From Nostocoides sp. (lineage in GTDB: Bacteria > Actinomycetota > Actinomycetes > Actinomycetales > Dermatophilaceae): a DNA stretch of 64,000 bases. Below the pieces are notes generated by a model. The model was not told the DNA's origin. It searched no databases and was given only the letters and a program-made list of their open reading frames with translations. Below are positions 33,087-41,995 of the stretch, piece by piece. The stretch's first letter is position 1. Every line of letters starts with the position of its first letter. The translations under genes and the position numbers were made by a program. The stretch covers positions 62,001-126,000 of the forward strand of contig JADJVJ010000004.1 in assembly GCA_016716625.1 (NCBI GenBank), read 5' to 3'.

Positions 33087-34577
33087 GTGTCCAGGCCACG
33101 CTCCTCGGGGAAGGTCCCACAGGCCGCTGCACCGGAAGCATCCGCTCCGGTGGCGTTGTTGCGTGCCGCCGTGGGCCGGTTGGCTCCGGTCCTGCCGGTG
33201 CTCACCGACCTCGGGGCGCGGTTCGCCGCGGCCGGTCACGAACTCGCGCTCGTCGGCGGGCCGGTGCGTGATGTCTTCCTCGGGAGGACGCCGAGTGATC
33301 TCGACTTCACGACCTCGGCCCAACCCGAGGAGAGCGAGGCCCTCCTCAAGGAGTGGGGTTCAACGACGTGGGACATGGGGCGCGCGTTCGGGACGATCGG
33401 GGCCCGCCGCGGCACCACCATCGTCGAGGTGACCACCTATCGGGCGGATGCCTACGACGGGGTGTCCCGCAAGCCGGTGGTCGCCTTCGGGACCAACCTC
33501 GCCGAGGACCTCGTCCGGCGGGACTTCACCGTCAACGCGATGGCGCTGCGCCTGCCGGACCTCACCTTCGTCGACCCGTATGCCGGGCTGCGCGACCTGG
33601 CCGCGCGGGTGCTGCGCACGCCGTCCCCACCGGAGGTCTCCTTCGGGGACGACCCGCTGCGGATGATGCGGGCGGCCCGGTTCGTCAGTCAGCTCGGTTT
33701 CGAGCTGGCGCCCGAGGTGGCCACCGCGATGGCCGAGATGGCGGCCTCCCTGGAGATCGTCTCGGCGGAACGGGTTCGCGACGAGCTTGTCAAACTCCTC
33801 CTCACGGACTCCCCGCGCGCGGGCCTGGAGGTGTTCTGCACCAGTGGACTGGCCGAGCGGGTGCTCCCCGAACTGCCGGCGCTTCGCCTCGAGATCGATG
33901 AGCACCATCACCACAAGGACGTCTACGAGCACACCCTCACCGTGCTCGAACGGGCCATTGCCCTGGAGGGCGCGAGCGTGCCCGGCCCGGACCTCGTGCT
34001 CCGGCTCGCGGCCCTGCTGCACGACATCGGCAAACCCGCGACCCGCCGGTTCGAGGCCGGCGGTGGCGTCTCTTTCCACCATCACGAGGTGGTCGGGGCC
34101 AAACTCACCGCCCGCCGGATGCGGGCGCTGCGCTTCGACAAGGAGACCACCAAGGCGGTGGCCCGCCTGGTCGAACTGCACCTGCGTTTCCACGGGTACG
34201 GCGACGGCCAGTGGACCGACTCCGCGGTGCGGCGCTACGTCACCGATGCCGGGGGACTCTTGCCTCGGCTGCACGCGCTGACCCGGGCCGACTGCACGAC
34301 CCGCAATGCCCGCAAGGCCCGACGGCTCGCGACGACCTATGACGAGCTCGAGGCCCGGATCGGGCGGCTGCTCGCCGAGGAGTCCCTCAAGGCGGTGCGC
34401 CCGGAGCTCGACGGTCGGCAGATCGGGGAGATCCTCGGGATCGCACCGGGACCGGTGCTCGGCCGGGCGTACAAGTACCTCCTCGGGGTCCGGCTCGACG
34501 AGGGCGTGCTCGGGGAGGAGCTCGCCCGGGACCGGCTGCTCAGCTGGTGGGCCGAGCAGCCGGAGTCCTCGGGCTAA
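33087..34577 (+). CDS. CCA tRNA nucleotidyltransferase / polynucleotide adenylyltransferase family
   Basis: A 496-residue enzyme that adds or repairs tRNA 3' CCA ends. The nucleotidyltransferase head has GGPVRDVFLGRTPSDLDFTT, RRDFTVNAMAL and DPLRMMRAARFVSQLGF; an HD domain follows (HHHHKDVYEHTL ... LAALLHDIGKP), as in the mycobacterial homologue Rv3907c. GTG at 33087 is the preferred start; a TTG at 33078 is in frame. No good ribosome site is seen, so the message may be nearly leaderless. It is divergent from the nudix gene, 98 bases apart. Confidence 0.92.
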   Translation: MSRPRSSGKVPQAAAPEASAPVALLRAAVGRLAPVLPVLTDLGARFAAAGHELALVGGPVRDVFLGRTPSDLDFTTSAQPEESEALLKEWGSTTWDMGRAFGTIGARRGTTIVEVTTYRADAYDGVSRKPVVAFGTNLAEDLVRRDFTVNAMALRLPDLTFVDPYAGLRDLAARVLRTPSPPEVSFGDDPLRMMRAARFVSQLGFELAPEVATAMAEMAASLEIVSAERVRDELVKLLLTDSPRAGLEVFCTSGLAERVLPELPALRLEIDEHHHHKDVYEHTLTVLERAIALEGASVPGPDLVLRLAALLHDIGKPATRRFEAGGGVSFHHHEVVGAKLTARRMRALRFDKETTKAVARLVELHLRFHGYGDGQWTDSAVRRYVTDAGGLLPRLHALTRADCTTRNARKARRLATTYDELEARIGRLLAEESLKAVRPELDGRQIGEILGIAPGPVLGRAYKYLLGVRLDEGVLGEELARDRLLSWWAEQPESSG

Positions 34578-34595
34578 GGCCTCAGGCGTCGGGCC

Positions 34596-35129
34596 TCAGA
34601 CCTCGAGGGCGAGCTCGACGTCGAGGACGAGGGTGATCTTCTCCGAGACGAGCACCCCGCCGGCCTCCAGGGCGGCGTTCCAGGTGAGACCCCAGTCGGT
34701 CCGGTTGAGTTCACCGCTGGCCTCGAAACCGGCCTTGGTGTTGCCCCACGGGTCCTGGACGACACCGTTGAACTCGACCTCGAGGGTGACCGGGCGGGAG
34801 ACGCCCTTGATGGTGAGCTCACCGGTGAGGTGCTCGCCGTCGAAGGCCGTGGAGCGGAAGGTCATGTCGGGGTGGTTCTCGGCGTCGAAGAAGTCGGCAC
34901 TGCGCAGGTGGCCGTCGCGGTCGGCGACTCCAGTGTCGATGGAGGCGGTCTTGATGACGACCTCGACCTGCGAGGCGGCGATGTCGTCGGCGACGCTCAC
35001 GGTGCCGGCGAGGTCGTCGAAGGTGCCGCGGACCTTGCTCACCATGAGGTGACGGGCGGTGAAGCCGACCTTGGTGTGCGTGGGGTCGATGACCCAGGTG
35101 CCGGGGGTGAGGGCGGACAGCGTGCTCAT
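34596..35129 (-). CDS. YceI family protein
   Basis: A 177-residue lipocalin-like protein of the YceI family. The pattern TWVIDPTHTKVGFTARHLMVSKVRGTFDDLAGTVSV, HLRSADFFDAENHPDMTFRSTAF and LTIKGVSRPVTLEVEFNG is diagnostic. Family members bind isoprenoid lipids. No signal peptide is present, as is usual for actinobacterial members. ATG at 35129 has AAGGAAG upstream. It converges on pcnA. Confidence 0.94.
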   Translation of the reverse strand: MSTLSALTPGTWVIDPTHTKVGFTARHLMVSKVRGTFDDLAGTVSVADDIAASQVEVVIKTASIDTGVADRDGHLRSADFFDAENHPDMTFRSTAFDGEHLTGELTIKGVSRPVTLEVEFNGVVQDPWGNTKAGFEASGELNRTDWGLTWNAALEAGGVLVSEKITLVLDVELALEV

Positions 35130-35226
35130 GGAACTTCCTTCCGTAGTGGTTGAAGGTTCAATGAACGATGGAGTTGGGGCATTCCTGGGTCTCACCATGT
35201 GAGACCAGCCACCGTTGTGGCCTCTC

Positions 35227-35472
35227 TCAGCGGGCAGCGGCGTGCGGCTCAACCAGGGCGAGGACGTCGCCCTCCTGGACGACATCCCCCGGAAGCACGG
35301 CGACTCGCACCACCCGGCCGGCGACGTCGCTGAGGACCGGGATCTCCATCTTCATCGACTCCAGCAGGGCGATCTCGGCCCCCGCTTCGACCAGGTCACC
35401 CTCGGCCACCGCCAGACTCAGCACATGGGCAACCAGCTCGGAGGTCACCGCGTGCGGCTCGGGTCGGCGCAT
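35227..35472 (-). CDS. Small biotinyl-lipoyl carrier protein
   Basis: An 81-residue stand-alone biotinyl domain. The attachment motif ESMKMEIP places the modified Lys at residue 41, with the hammerhead fold halves LAVAEGDLVEAGAEIALLES and VAVLPGDVVQEGDVLALVE on either side. Such small carriers (TB7.3-like in mycobacteria) serve acyl-CoA carboxylases, but no carboxylase gene is nearby. It probably shares a promoter region with the divergent zinc-ribbon gene. Confidence 0.88.
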   Translation of the reverse strand: MRRPEPHAVTSELVAHVLSLAVAEGDLVEAGAEIALLESMKMEIPVLSDVAGRVVRVAVLPGDVVQEGDVLALVEPHAAAR

Positions 35473-35548
35473 GACGGGTAACGGTACCGGTCCCGTTGTA
35501 GGTTGGGGCCCTACGACGGCCCCACGAGAGCGAAGGAGGCGGGCGCTC

Positions 35549-36361
35549 GTGTACTGCGGTCACTGTGCGGCACCCCTGCCCGAGGCTGCGCAGTTCTGCC
35601 AGTCCTGTGGTTACCGGGTCATCCATCCCGACGACCCGGAGGCAGCGCGCTTCCTCGCCGAGCAGGCCCGCGCCGATGCTGCGCGCACCCCAGCGCCCAC
35701 GCGGCCTCCGGCTCCGGCTGCGACCCCGCCCGGACCGGTGCCCGCGCCCACGCCCTCCCCGGGGCGGCGGCCGACCCCCACACCACCCCCGGCAACCCCA
35801 GCCCCCCCGGCACCCGAGCGGGTTGACCAGCCGCGCGCCCTGAAGGTGCGCACGGCCGACCCGACGACATACGAGGATCTCGACGAGGAGTGGGACGACG
35901 AGCCCGCGTCCTGGCGGCAGGATCGACGGATCCTCGCCGCACTCCTGGCGGCCGCTGCGGTGCTGCTCATCCTGCTCGTGTATCTGCTCTTTGGACGCGG
36001 CGACGACACGCCCACCCCCGCCGCGAGCCCGACGAAGAGTTCCGCTGCGGCTTCCCCGTCAGCCTCGGTCAAGCCGAGCAGCACGCCGAAGGCGACCGCG
36101 GTCAAACTCCCGGCGGGAGCCGAGAAGTGCACCGAGGCCACCGCGGCGCTGCCCTACACGACGTACCGGGGTAGCTCGGTGACGACGTGCCGGTTCGCCG
36201 ACAAGGTGCGCGAGGAGTATGTCGCTGCGGGCGCGCCCAAGGGCGAGTTCAAGGCCAAGAGCCCGGTGACCGGACGGACCTACGACATGGTGTGCACCGG
36301 CAGCCCGTTGCTCACCTGCAAAGGCGGCTCGAACGCCGTCGTCTACCTCGTCAAGAAGTAG
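35549..36361 (+). CDS. Zinc-ribbon single-pass membrane protein
   Basis: A 270-residue protein: an N-terminal zinc ribbon (Cys3, Cys6, Cys17, Cys20 in YCGHC and FCQSCG), a long Pro/Ala-rich linker (residues 50-95), one transmembrane helix at about 130-152 (ILAALLAAAAVLLILLVYLLFG), then an Ser/Pro-rich stalk and an exported C-terminal domain with three Cys. No enzymatic motif is seen, so I cannot name a function. GTG at 35549 with AAGGAGG upstream is the start; the frame is open from 35168. Confidence 0.85.
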   Translation: MYCGHCAAPLPEAAQFCQSCGYRVIHPDDPEAARFLAEQARADAARTPAPTRPPAPAATPPGPVPAPTPSPGRRPTPTPPPATPAPPAPERVDQPRALKVRTADPTTYEDLDEEWDDEPASWRQDRRILAALLAAAAVLLILLVYLLFGRGDDTPTPAASPTKSSAAASPSASVKPSSTPKATAVKLPAGAEKCTEATAALPYTTYRGSSVTTCRFADKVREEYVAAGAPKGEFKAKSPVTGRTYDMVCTGSPLLTCKGGSNAVVYLVKK

Positions 36362-36388
36362 CCGACCCCGGACGAAGGAGCCGGAGGG

Positions 36389-37480
36389 TCAGCGGGGTTC
36401 GGTGCCCGCGATGAACGCCTCGACCTTGGCCCGGCCCTCGGTGTCTTCACGCTGCTCCGGCGGGGACTTCATGAGGTAGGCCGAGGCCGAGAGCAGCGGG
36501 CCACCGATGCCGCGGTCGAGGCCGATCTTGGCGGCCCGGATGGCATCGATGATGATGCCCGCGGAGTTGGGGGAGTCCCAGACCTCGAGTTTGTACTCGA
36601 GGTTGAGCGGCACATCGCCGAAGGCACGGCCCTCGAGGCGGACGTAGGCCCACTTGCGGTCATCGAGCCAGGCGACGTAGTCCGAGGGGCCGATGTGGAC
36701 GTTGCGGTCGTCGATCTTGCCGCCGAGCGGGCCGGAGAGGTTCGAGGTCACCGCCTGGGTCTTGGAGATCTTCTTGGACTCCAGGCGCTCACGCTCGAGC
36801 ATGTTCTTGAAGTCCATGTTCCCGCCCACGTTGAGCTGGTAGGTCCGGTCGAGGACCACACCGCGCTCCTCGAAAAGCCGCGCCATGACCCGGTGGGTGA
36901 TGGTCGCGCCGACCTGGGACTTGATGTCGTCGCCGACGATCGGCACCCCGGCCGCCTCGAACTTGGCCGCCCACTCCGGGTCGCTCGCGATGAACACCGG
37001 CAGGGCGTTGACGAAGGCCACACCGGCGTCGATGGCGCACTGGGCATAGAACTTGTCGGCCTCCTCGGAGCCCACCGGGAGGTAGGACACGAGCACGTCG
37101 ACCTGGGCCTCGCGCAGGGCGGCGACGACGTCGACCGGCTCGGCCGCCGACTCCTCGATCGTCATCCGGTAGTACTTCCCGAGGCCATCCATGGTCGGGC
37201 CGCGCAGGACGGTCACACCCGTGGTGGGGACCTCGCAGATCCGGATGGTGTTGTTTTCGCTCGCGCCGATGGCTTCGGAGAGGTCCTTGCCGACCTTGCG
37301 GTCGTCGACGTCGAAGGCCGCCACGAACTCGACATCGCGCACGTGGTAGTCGCCGAAGCGCACGTGCATGAGGCCCGGCACGCTCGCGGTGTCATCGGCG
37401 TCCCGGTAGTAGCGGACCCCCTGGACGAGCGAGGCTGCACAGTTACCGACGCCGACGATGGCGACACGGATCGAGCTCAT
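36389..37480 (-). CDS. ino1: Inositol-3-phosphate synthase
   Basis: A 363-residue NAD-dependent enzyme that makes inositol 3-phosphate from glucose 6-phosphate for mycothiol and phosphatidylinositol. RVAIVGVGNCAASLVQG is the NAD motif; VNALPVFIASDP, GDDIKSQVGATITHRVMARLF and NVGGNMDFKNML are core motifs of the actinobacterial form. ATG at 37480 with AAGGA upstream is preferred to ATG 37495. It is divergent from the penicillin-binding protein gene. Confidence 0.96.
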   Translation of the reverse strand: MSSIRVAIVGVGNCAASLVQGVRYYRDADDTASVPGLMHVRFGDYHVRDVEFVAAFDVDDRKVGKDLSEAIGASENNTIRICEVPTTGVTVLRGPTMDGLGKYYRMTIEESAAEPVDVVAALREAQVDVLVSYLPVGSEEADKFYAQCAIDAGVAFVNALPVFIASDPEWAAKFEAAGVPIVGDDIKSQVGATITHRVMARLFEERGVVLDRTYQLNVGGNMDFKNMLERERLESKKISKTQAVTSNLSGPLGGKIDDRNVHIGPSDYVAWLDDRKWAYVRLEGRAFGDVPLNLEYKLEVWDSPNSAGIIIDAIRAAKIGLDRGIGGPLLSASAYLMKSPPEQREDTEGRAKVEAFIAGTEPR

Positions 37481-37540
37481 GCGGAGTTCCTTCAAGGGAC
37501 GGGGCCCGCAGGTCGGGCCGGGACAACCTGACCGAGTTTA

Positions 37541-37617
37541 CGGCATACAAACAGGGCGATTGTTTGGTGAGGGGCCTCTCGGCATACTCAGCGAACTGCC
37601 AGGCAACAGCGGCATAC
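37541..37617. repeat. Three CGGCATAC copies in the ino1-pbp gap
   Basis: The octamer CGGCATAC occurs at about 37541, 37580 and 37610, all in the same orientation, within 77 bases between ino1 and the penicillin-binding protein gene. Spacings are about 39 and 30 bases. This is the densest non-coding cluster of the window-wide octamer. Confidence 0.6.
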
Positions 37618-37662
37618 TTCGTCAGACACCCCTTTGTCGACACCTCGAAGGCACCCTGACGT

Positions 37663-39978
37663 ATGTCGTCCCGCACCTCCCGCACGCGCGGCCAGGCCCG
37701 CGCCCAGTCCCGGCCAGCCGCCAGGCGGCCTACGGGGGCGAAGCGGCCCTGGAGTTGGCGCAAACGGATCCTGGTCGGCCTCGCCGGCGCACTCGGGCTC
37801 GGCGTGGTGGCCGTGGTCGTCGCCTACGCCCTCATCCGCATCCCGCAGCCCAACGACCTGGCGACGGCGCAGGCCTCGATCATCTACTTCAGTGACGGCA
37901 AGACCGAACTCGGCCGGCTCTCCGGGGACAGCGCCAACCGCGAGTCGGTGACCATCGACAAGATCCCCAAGGTCGTTCAGGAAGCCATTGTTGCGGCCGA
38001 GGACCGCAGCTTCTACGAGAACGCCGGGATCTCCCCGGTCGGCATCGCCCGGGCCGCATGGGACACCCTCAAGGGCTCCTCGACGGCCGGCGGCGGTTCG
38101 ACGATCACCCAGCAGTACGTGAAGAACTACTTCCTCACCTCGGACCGCAGCCTGATCCGCAAGGCCAAGGAGATCCTCATCTCGGTGAAGATCGAGCAGC
38201 AGGAGTCCAAGGACCAGATCCTCGAGAACTACCTCAATACGATCTACTTCGGCCGCGGCGCCTGGGGGATCCAGACGGCGGCGAAGGCGTACTTCAACAA
38301 GGACGTCTCCCGGCTGACCCGCTCCGAGGCCGCGCTGCTGGCCAGTGTCATCCGGGCCCCGAGCGCCTACGACCCGGGGCTGTCCCCCGATGCCCTCGCG
38401 AGCGCGAAGAAGCGGTGGAACTATGTCCAGGACGGCATGGTGACCATGGGGTACCTCACCGCGGCCGAACGCGCCACCCAGGTCTTCCCGAAGTTCATCG
38501 AGTACGTGCCGCCGACCCAGTCCGGCACCAACGGCTACCTCATCCAGATGGTCCGCGACGAACTCACCCGCAAGTACCAGCTCGACGAGGGCCAGATCGG
38601 CCGGGCCGGGCTGCGGATCGTCTCGACGATCGACGTCAAGCGCCAGGCGGCCGCAGTCCAGGCGGTGCGCGAAGGTCTCCCGCGGGGCGTGCCCGGGATC
38701 CAGGCCGGCCTGGCCTCGATCGTGCCCGGCGACGGGGCGATCAGTGCCGCGTATGCCGGCGCCGACTACGCCAAGCGACAACGCAACGCGGTGACCCAGG
38801 ACCACATGCAGGCCGGTTCGACGTTCAAGATCTTCACCCTCGTGGCGGCCCTGGGGTCAGGCAAGGTCAACCTGGAGAGCACCTTCGACGGGCGCTCGCC
38901 GATGTTCTTCGACGAGTTCAAGGACCCGGGTAACCCCGATCCGGTGCTCGCCCGCGGTGGGGTGAACAACGCCGGCAACGAGTCCTACGGGTCGATCGAC
39001 GTGCTCAGAGCGACCGCGAGTTCGGTCAACACCGTTTATGCCCAACTCAATCTGCTCGCCACCCCGGAGGCGACGATGAAGGCCGCCCAGGCCCTCGGCG
39101 TTCGCTCCGACCTCGCCGCGAACCCCGGCAATGTGCTCGGCACCGACTACGTCACGGTGCTCGACATGGCCACGGCATACGCGACGATCGCCGCCAAGGG
39201 CACCTACGCCGAGCCCTACATCGTTCGCTCGGTGACCAACGTCGAGGACACCATCGACATCACCGCCCAGAAGGTGACCAAGCGAGTCTTCTCCGAGGCG
39301 ATCATGGCCGACACCATCGCCGCGATGCGCACCCCGATCCAGTACGGCACCGCCCGGTACGCCCAGAACCTCGGGCGTCCGGCGGCCGGCAAGACCGGCA
39401 CCACACTCGGGTCGCGGAGCGCCTGGTTCGACGGGTTCGTTCCGCAGCTCGCGACCGCCGTGGGCATCTTCGGGGTCGACCCGAAGACCGGCGGCGAGCT
39501 CGTCTTGAAGAACCTGCCCAACGGCATCGGGACCATCAACGGTGGCAACTACCCGACGCAGATCTGGACCGAGTACATGAAGGTGGCGCTCGAGGGCGTT
39601 GACGTCGTGGAGTTCCCGGCTCGGGCCAACGTCAACCCCGACGCGCGCCCGAGGACGAGCAGTTCGCCGTCGCCGTCACCATCGCCGTCGCTGACCAGCG
39701 CGACCCCGACCCCGACCCTGACTCCGTCCCCGCCGAGCCGACCTCGACCCCTACTCGCCCCCGGAGACCGCCACACCAACCCAGCAGCAGTCCCACGGGC
39801 ACACCGAGTCCCGAGCCGACCCCCTAGTCGATCTCTACCCAGAGGTCCCCACCGTCGATGTCGACCGTTGCCTCCGGGACGATCCGTTGGATCGCTTGCC
39901 GTAGCCGGGAGGTCATCGGACCGGTCGCGGCGACCGTGGCGAGAAGGTCACTGTGACCTGGGCGCCAGTGCGCGGTGA
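37663..39978 (+). CDS. Class A penicillin-binding protein, C-terminal tail frameshifted
   Basis: A bifunctional peptidoglycan synthase: short basic cytoplasmic tail, transmembrane helix near residue 40, glycosyltransferase domain (AAEDRSFYENAG, GSTITQQYVKNYF) and transpeptidase domain with AGSTFKIF (SxxK), SSVN (SxN) and KTGTT. After about residue 690 the frame as written leaves a Ser/Pro/Thr tail and reads Arg-rich sequence to 39978, overlapping the opposite kinase gene by 155 bases. Restoring one base in the C run near 39727-39737 continues the Pro/Thr tail to a TAG at 39825-39827 that shares a CTAG with the kinase stop. The true end is therefore probably 39827. Confidence 0.9.
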   Translation: MSSRTSRTRGQARAQSRPAARRPTGAKRPWSWRKRILVGLAGALGLGVVAVVVAYALIRIPQPNDLATAQASIIYFSDGKTELGRLSGDSANRESVTIDKIPKVVQEAIVAAEDRSFYENAGISPVGIARAAWDTLKGSSTAGGGSTITQQYVKNYFLTSDRSLIRKAKEILISVKIEQQESKDQILENYLNTIYFGRGAWGIQTAAKAYFNKDVSRLTRSEAALLASVIRAPSAYDPGLSPDALASAKKRWNYVQDGMVTMGYLTAAERATQVFPKFIEYVPPTQSGTNGYLIQMVRDELTRKYQLDEGQIGRAGLRIVSTIDVKRQAAAVQAVREGLPRGVPGIQAGLASIVPGDGAISAAYAGADYAKRQRNAVTQDHMQAGSTFKIFTLVAALGSGKVNLESTFDGRSPMFFDEFKDPGNPDPVLARGGVNNAGNESYGSIDVLRATASSVNTVYAQLNLLATPEATMKAAQALGVRSDLAANPGNVLGTDYVTVLDMATAYATIAAKGTYAEPYIVRSVTNVEDTIDITAQKVTKRVFSEAIMADTIAAMRTPIQYGTARYAQNLGRPAAGKTGTTLGSRSAWFDGFVPQLATAVGIFGVDPKTGGELVLKNLPNGIGTINGGNYPTQIWTEYMKVALEGVDVVEFPARANVNPDARPRTSSSPSPSPSPSLTSATPTPTLTPSPPSRPRPLLAPGDRHTNPAAVPRAHRVPSRPPSRSLPRGPHRRCRPLPPGRSVGSLAVAGRSSDRSRRPWREGHCDLGASAR

Positions 39979-41992
39979 GCTCGGATCCCGGGGGCAGTCC
40001 GTGCAGGAGGGCAACGAGAAGCTGCCGGAAGCGGTCGATCCCGAAGTCCTCGCTGGTGGACTCCTCACCTTCCCAGAGCGAGACTCGCAGGCCACGTCCC
40101 CGGGCTACCGCTGCTGCCCGTTGGACCTCCGGGGTGACCAGTTGGGGAGCAAGCAGAGAGTCACGGGCGGTGGCCTCCGAGATGGCTGCTCGGCGCCGCG
40201 TCTCCTCGCCCACCGGGTCGCCTGAGGCGACGGTTCGCAACAACGGCACGATCGTTCTCGTCAGCGCGGCCGTCCGACGTTCGCGTTCGGCCGAGGCCAG
40301 CGCGAGAGCGCGGCTCTGCGCCCGCAGGTCTGCCGCCGCAACGAGTTGTGCCCTGGTCTTCAGGGTGGCTCGGCGCAGCGCCACGGAGGTCAGCGTGGAT
40401 AGCAGGGTGATGAGTAGGAGTTGGGAGGACGCCTCGGCGGCACCGCGAAGGTACTCGGGTCCCGTCCACCAGGAGTAGCCGACGACAACCGCGCTGCCCA
40501 TGGCGGTGATGAACCAGGCGTGCCGGACCCGGCCGGAAAGGGTGAGGACGACGAGGATCGGGAGGCAACTCCCGAGATACCACTGCCGCCAGTCCGAGAA
40601 CGCCGTGGGCGTCGTGGTCATCGTCATGAGGACGATCACGGTGACGACGCAGATGACGACCCCCCAGCCGTCGATCCGTCGTGGGCGTTGGATGAGCCAG
40701 CACGCCACCGTGAGGAAGAACGCACCCAGAATCGAGGCCCGCATCGGGGCCCGCCCTGGGTTGAGCGCGAGGAAGCAGCCGAACGCACCGAGGAGCCAGA
40801 CATAGGGAACCCATTGCCAGGCCAGGGGTAGCGGCACGTATCCGTCCCGGCGCAGCCTTGGCGGGGTGGCTGCGGGTGCGCGCCACGCCAGTGCGACCGT
40901 GGTTCCGCGGCCGGCCGCGGAGGTGATCGTGGCCGTCCCGCCCACTCGACGAAGATGCCCGGGGATCGAGCGACGCACCCCGAAGCGCCGCGGGTCGACC
41001 GTGTTCGGATCGAAGCCGACCCCCTCGTCACGGACCGCCACGGTGGCCCACTCGTCGTCGGCCCGGATTTCCACGGAAACTTCGGTGCGACCCGAGTGAA
41101 GGGTGACGTTACGAAGGGCCTCATCGACGGCTTCATGGATTGCTGCAGTGACCTCGGCTGGGGGAGCGCCGGTGACGAGGGCGTCAATGGTTGCGCGGAG
41201 GCCATGGCGCTGAGCTCGCTGCTCGATGCCCTCCACGAGACTCCCCTCCCCGGGGTCACCGGAGTGCTCGAGAGCGGCGAGTGCGTCTGCGGCCAGGGTG
41301 CGTGCAGTGTCCCGGCTTGCGGGCGTGTCCGCTCTCGAGGCGAGCAGCAGGGCAGCGATGACCTTGTCGTGGATGAGTCCGTCCCATCGCTGCCGCTCGG
41401 CGCTCCTTGCCGCTTCGGCGACCCGCCGGGCCTCCGCATTGGCCCTTTCCTCATCGGCAACGGTGACTTCGGCGTAGCGCTCCATGACGACTCCGACGAT
41501 GTGACGCATCGTCGCGGCCCCCAGTCCGATGAGGCTGGTGTCGAGCATCGCCACCCACCACCCGAGGTCCTCCAGACGGAGGAGAATAAGAGCGCTCAGG
41601 AGGCCGACGATGGTCGCCAGCGCCGGAAGCCGGTGCATCGAGACGGCCGCCGAAGAGGCGGCAAGGATGACAGGGCTGAGAAGGAGCGGGTTGCCGTGCG
41701 GGGGGGCCGCCAGGACCGGGGCGAAGACGAGTCCCCACGCGAGCAGCAGCACACCAACGCAGTACCCCCGAACCACGCGGGTGTCTTCGCTGCGGCGGAG
41801 AGCGGCCACGACGAGGATCAGTGCGGCGAGCCCGCTCACCCCGAGGAGCCCGATCTCTACGGCATACGGATAGACGCCGGCGCCGAGGTACGGCGAGTTG
41901 AGGGTGGTGAGGAAGTTGATGGCGGCCGAGGCGGCGCTGACGTCGACGACCGTGCGCGCCAGCCAGCCATCACGGGGCGGGCGATAGGGCAT
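39824..41992 (-). CDS. Sensor histidine kinase with duplicated membrane/kinase architecture
   Basis: A 722-residue protein. The first half has about five transmembrane helices, a coiled linker, a HisKA_3-like site with His208 (RWDGLIHDKVIAALLLASR) and an ATPase domain (EAVDEALRNVTLHS, DEGVGFDP). The second half repeats the plan: transmembrane helices at about 395-530, a coiled linker at the DHp position (ERERRTAALTRTIVPLL) with no His, and a remnant without ATP-binding boxes. So only the first module can be active. Its start follows the regulator stop by three bases, making a two-component pair. Confidence 0.85.
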   Translation of the reverse strand: MPYRPPRDGWLARTVVDVSAASAAINFLTTLNSPYLGAGVYPYAVEIGLLGVSGLAALILVVAALRRSEDTRVVRGYCVGVLLLAWGLVFAPVLAAPPHGNPLLLSPVILAASSAAVSMHRLPALATIVGLLSALILLRLEDLGWWVAMLDTSLIGLGAATMRHIVGVVMERYAEVTVADEERANAEARRVAEAARSAERQRWDGLIHDKVIAALLLASRADTPASRDTARTLAADALAALEHSGDPGEGSLVEGIEQRAQRHGLRATIDALVTGAPPAEVTAAIHEAVDEALRNVTLHSGRTEVSVEIRADDEWATVAVRDEGVGFDPNTVDPRRFGVRRSIPGHLRRVGGTATITSAAGRGTTVALAWRAPAATPPRLRRDGYVPLPLAWQWVPYVWLLGAFGCFLALNPGRAPMRASILGAFFLTVACWLIQRPRRIDGWGVVICVVTVIVLMTMTTTPTAFSDWRQWYLGSCLPILVVLTLSGRVRHAWFITAMGSAVVVGYSWWTGPEYLRGAAEASSQLLLITLLSTLTSVALRRATLKTRAQLVAAADLRAQSRALALASAERERRTAALTRTIVPLLRTVASGDPVGEETRRRAAISEATARDSLLAPQLVTPEVQRAAAVARGRGLRVSLWEGEESTSEDFGIDRFRQLLVALLHGLPPGSELTAHWRPGHSDLLATVAATGPMTSRLRQAIQRIVPEATVDIDGGDLWVEID

Positions 41993-41995
41993 GGA

